This document shows, one piece after another, positions 30,650 through 32,322 of a stretch of 32,322 nucleotides of DNA. The stretch spans positions 1 to 32,322 of the forward strand of contig NYUB01000026.1 in the NCBI GenBank assembly GCA_002683785.1, read 5' to 3'. The notes below the pieces were generated by a model, which did not search any database, had not been told where the DNA came from, and saw nothing but the letters and a program-made list of their open reading frames with translations. Position numbers and translations under genes: made by a program. Numbering within the stretch: position 1 is the first letter of the stretch; each line of letters starts with the position of its first letter. Source of the stretch: Deltaproteobacteria bacterium. GTDB taxonomy: Bacteria; SAR324; NAC60-12.

Positions 30650-31306
30650 ATGAAAAAAAATTACATGGCTTTTCCCAACAAGCTCTATTCGGTCAGCCTA
30701 TTAATGATGCTTTTGCTTTTAGTACCAAACGCCTGGGCGCAAGAGGACAGCTTTTTCAACACGGAAAGCATTCGCAGCCAACTTTTCAACCGTATGAAAG
30801 ACCGTAAAGAGAAAAAAAACGCACGGAAGATCAACCTTACCATCCTGCATGGTGTTTTCGGCAGGATGACCGATCCGGAAAGTATTTGGGTGAGAATCGA
30901 TAGCCGGACCGAATTTCGAAAATGGACCTATAAGTTGTCCAAACAAAGCCTTAATTTGCCCCGTCAGGAAATCCGGGTCTGGCTCAAATATGTCTCACCA
31001 AGTCAATCCGTCAGTTTCGGGAAGGAATACAATACCTGGTTCAAAAAAAAGGTCGTCTTTGAGATGGGAAAGATTTTTTACAACCGGAACGTTCGTGTCG
31101 ATTATGATTATTCAGAAAAACTCTACAGGATGGAAGGAACGGTTTGGTCTGGAGATACCAACCTCAATCTTTGGATGATCCGTAATGGCTGGTCGTATTA
31201 CCTACTTCCCGATGAACAACCAGTAGAGCATGAAGAATTGATTGCAGCAGAAAAAGAGGCTCGCCAAAAACAAGTTGGGCTTTGGAAAGCGGAATTGCAA
31301 CAGTAA
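30650..31306 (+). CDS. Secreted SNase/thermonuclease-fold protein, probably catalytically inactive
   Basis: Signal peptide MKKNYMAFPNKLYSVSLLMMLLLLVPNAWAQ; RVDYDYSEKLYRMEGTVWSGDTNLNLWMIRNGWSYYLLPDEQPVEHEELIAAEKEARQKQVGLWK matches the SNase C-terminal half. ATG 30650 preferred over 30590. Confidence 0.75.
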   Translation: MKKNYMAFPNKLYSVSLLMMLLLLVPNAWAQEDSFFNTESIRSQLFNRMKDRKEKKNARKINLTILHGVFGRMTDPESIWVRIDSRTEFRKWTYKLSKQSLNLPRQEIRVWLKYVSPSQSVSFGKEYNTWFKKKVVFEMGKIFYNRNVRVDYDYSEKLYRMEGTVWSGDTNLNLWMIRNGWSYYLLPDEQPVEHEELIAAEKEARQKQVGLWKAELQQ

Positions 31307-31338
31307 ACAATATTACCAAGGATCATTGAATCCTTTGT

Positions 31339-31394
31339 GATTCAATTCCGATTCAATTCCGATTCAATTCCTCAATTCCTCAATTCCTCAATTC
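31339..31394. repeat. Short tandem repeat (GATTCAATTCC)x3 followed by (TCAATTCC)x2-TCAATTC
   Basis: Direct reading of the sequence; the stop codon of the minus-strand selenoprotein lies inside it. Confidence 0.95.
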
Positions 31395-32243
31395 TTTGTC
31401 GTGTCGTTCAATAAAGGGTAATCCTTCCTCCATTTCTTCAAATCGGTCTCTTTTCCAGCGAAAAGGGCTGTCCACGATGGTTCCTGGTTCTTTTACGGTT
31501 TCCAGTAGTTTCAAACTTTCCATCACAATCCTCCTTTGTTGAGCAGAACGGAAAGGTTCACCAAGAGCATGGCCATAGGGGTATCGGAGGTGGTAGGCCC
31601 TCGGAGGATTGACTGAGGAACAGATTTTAATGCTGATGCACAGACTGACTGTGGAGATGCCCCGGCTTTCGATTTCACGTTGGACCAGACCGACCGTCTG
31701 ATTGCAAAGGCCTCAGGAGGGAACAAGCAGGGCAATATCAGCCTGCATTTGCTGGACTTTGTCAGCCGCAGCAACAGAAGTTTTCTGGACCAATGTTTCA
31801 ATCAACGTTCCATCGATGTGTCCCATGAAGGAAATGAACTGATCCGTAAGGGAACCCATTTTTCCTTCGTTGACAAGTTCCTGCATTACCTGCCATGGAA
31901 AAACAAGGTTAAGGTCTTGATCGGCATCACGATGGTCGTAATAATCATGAGTAATCATCAATTCCTCCGGCTTCGCCTGGCTTGAAATCATTCGGAAACT
32001 CGGATCACCATTGGAATCGGTCATGTCAAAGGGAGTATCATTTTTTTGATGGACTCCTCCGGTTGTTACCAAAACCAGCCTGCACTCTTCAAGCGGTTTC
32101 CCCAAGGGAGTCCAAGGGACCTGATCGTTCTGAACGGCCTGGTATTTCCTTTGCCATGATTCCTTGACGAGATCCATTTTGAACAACGCCAGTCCAAGAC
32201 GGTTTTTTAAACGCTTTACGAAAGGATGAACGTGCAGATTCAC
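31380..32243 (-). CDS. Glycine/sarcosine/betaine reductase selenoprotein B-like protein with in-frame UGA (Sec) at 31713-31715
   Basis: 176 codons (GTG start; PWTPLGKPLEECRLVLVTTGGVHQKNDTPFDMTDSNGDPSFR, ITHDYYDHRDADQDLNLVFPWQVMQELVNEGKMGSLTDQFISFMGHIDG, ADIALLVPS) then TGA, then 110 codons in the same frame: GLCNQTVGLVQREIESRGISTVCLSISIKICSSVNPPRAYHLRYPYGHALGEPFRSAQQRRIVMESLKLLETVKEPGTIVDSPFRWKRDRFEEMEEGLPFIERHDKELRN, then TGA at 31380-31382. The ORF track reports only the pre-UGA part. Confidence 0.85.
31684..31698 (-). promoter_or_regulatory. Candidate bacterial SECIS element (apical hairpin)
   Basis: mRNA after UGA: GGCCUUUGCAAUCAGAC-GGUCG-GUCUGGU. Perfect 5-bp stem (7 bp including U-G and A-U extension), loop with GGUC, loop starting 17 nt after the UGA. 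Confidence 0.75.
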
Positions 32244-32322
32244 GAAAGGCTTCTTCGTTTAAATGAATCGATTCAGCAAGCCTCAGAAAAAGCGCAACGC
32301 AGTTTGGATGAAATACGGCTGG
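32226..32322 (+). CDS. Partial N-terminus of a plus-strand protein running off the window
   Basis: Open frame MNVQIHERLLRLNESIQQASEKAQRSLDEIRL with coiled-coil character; AAAGGA sits 5 nt before an in-frame GTG at 32232. Overlaps the proposed selenoprotein start head-to-head. Confidence 0.3.
   Translation, partial: MNVQIHERLLRLNESIQQASEKAQRSLDEIRL

Noticed and set aside
31523-31801. Track ORF on the minus strand over the UGA region
   Set aside because: Out of frame with the GrdB-like reading, which carries the recognisable family motifs; treated as an overlapping spurious ORF.
31680-31985. Plus-strand 101-aa ORF opposite the selenoprotein
   Set aside because: Shadow ORF antisense to a frame with clear family similarity; no recognisable protein features.

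Overview
A gene-dense, Gram-negative-like bacterial chromosomal window (LptD, secretin, ScpA, FtsA/FtsZ; no tRNA, rRNA, CRISPR or transposase recognised). Left to right: a partial membrane-anchored protein missed by the ORF track (-), slipin + NfeD (-), YkgJ-like Cys-cluster protein and CoaE (+), SulP-STAS transporter (-), a degenerate diacylglycerol-kinase-like protein (+), bactofilin (-), archaeal/eukaryal-type ProS, a divergent PRPP-synthetase-like protein, TrkA-like protein, FtsA, FtsZ (+), then IspD-GspD-ScpA (-), a six-gene catabolic operon (HIBADH-like, ALDH, SDR, two MaoC proteins, CaiB) (+), LptD plus a coupled beta-barrel protein (-), a secreted nuclease-fold protein lacking catalytic residues (+), and at the right edge a GrdB-like selenoprotein split by the ORF caller at an in-frame UGA. 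The main discovery is this last gene: the frame continues 110 codons past UGA at 31713-31715 with a UxxC motif and continuing family-like sequence, and a bacterial-SECIS-like hairpin (CAGAC-GGUCG-GUCUG) starts its loop 17 nt after the UGA. Other notable items are a GspD with about six N1-like repeats, two of them sharing a 19-residue identical core despite 11 synonymous codon differences, and two apparent pseudoenzymes (DAGK-like and SNase-like).
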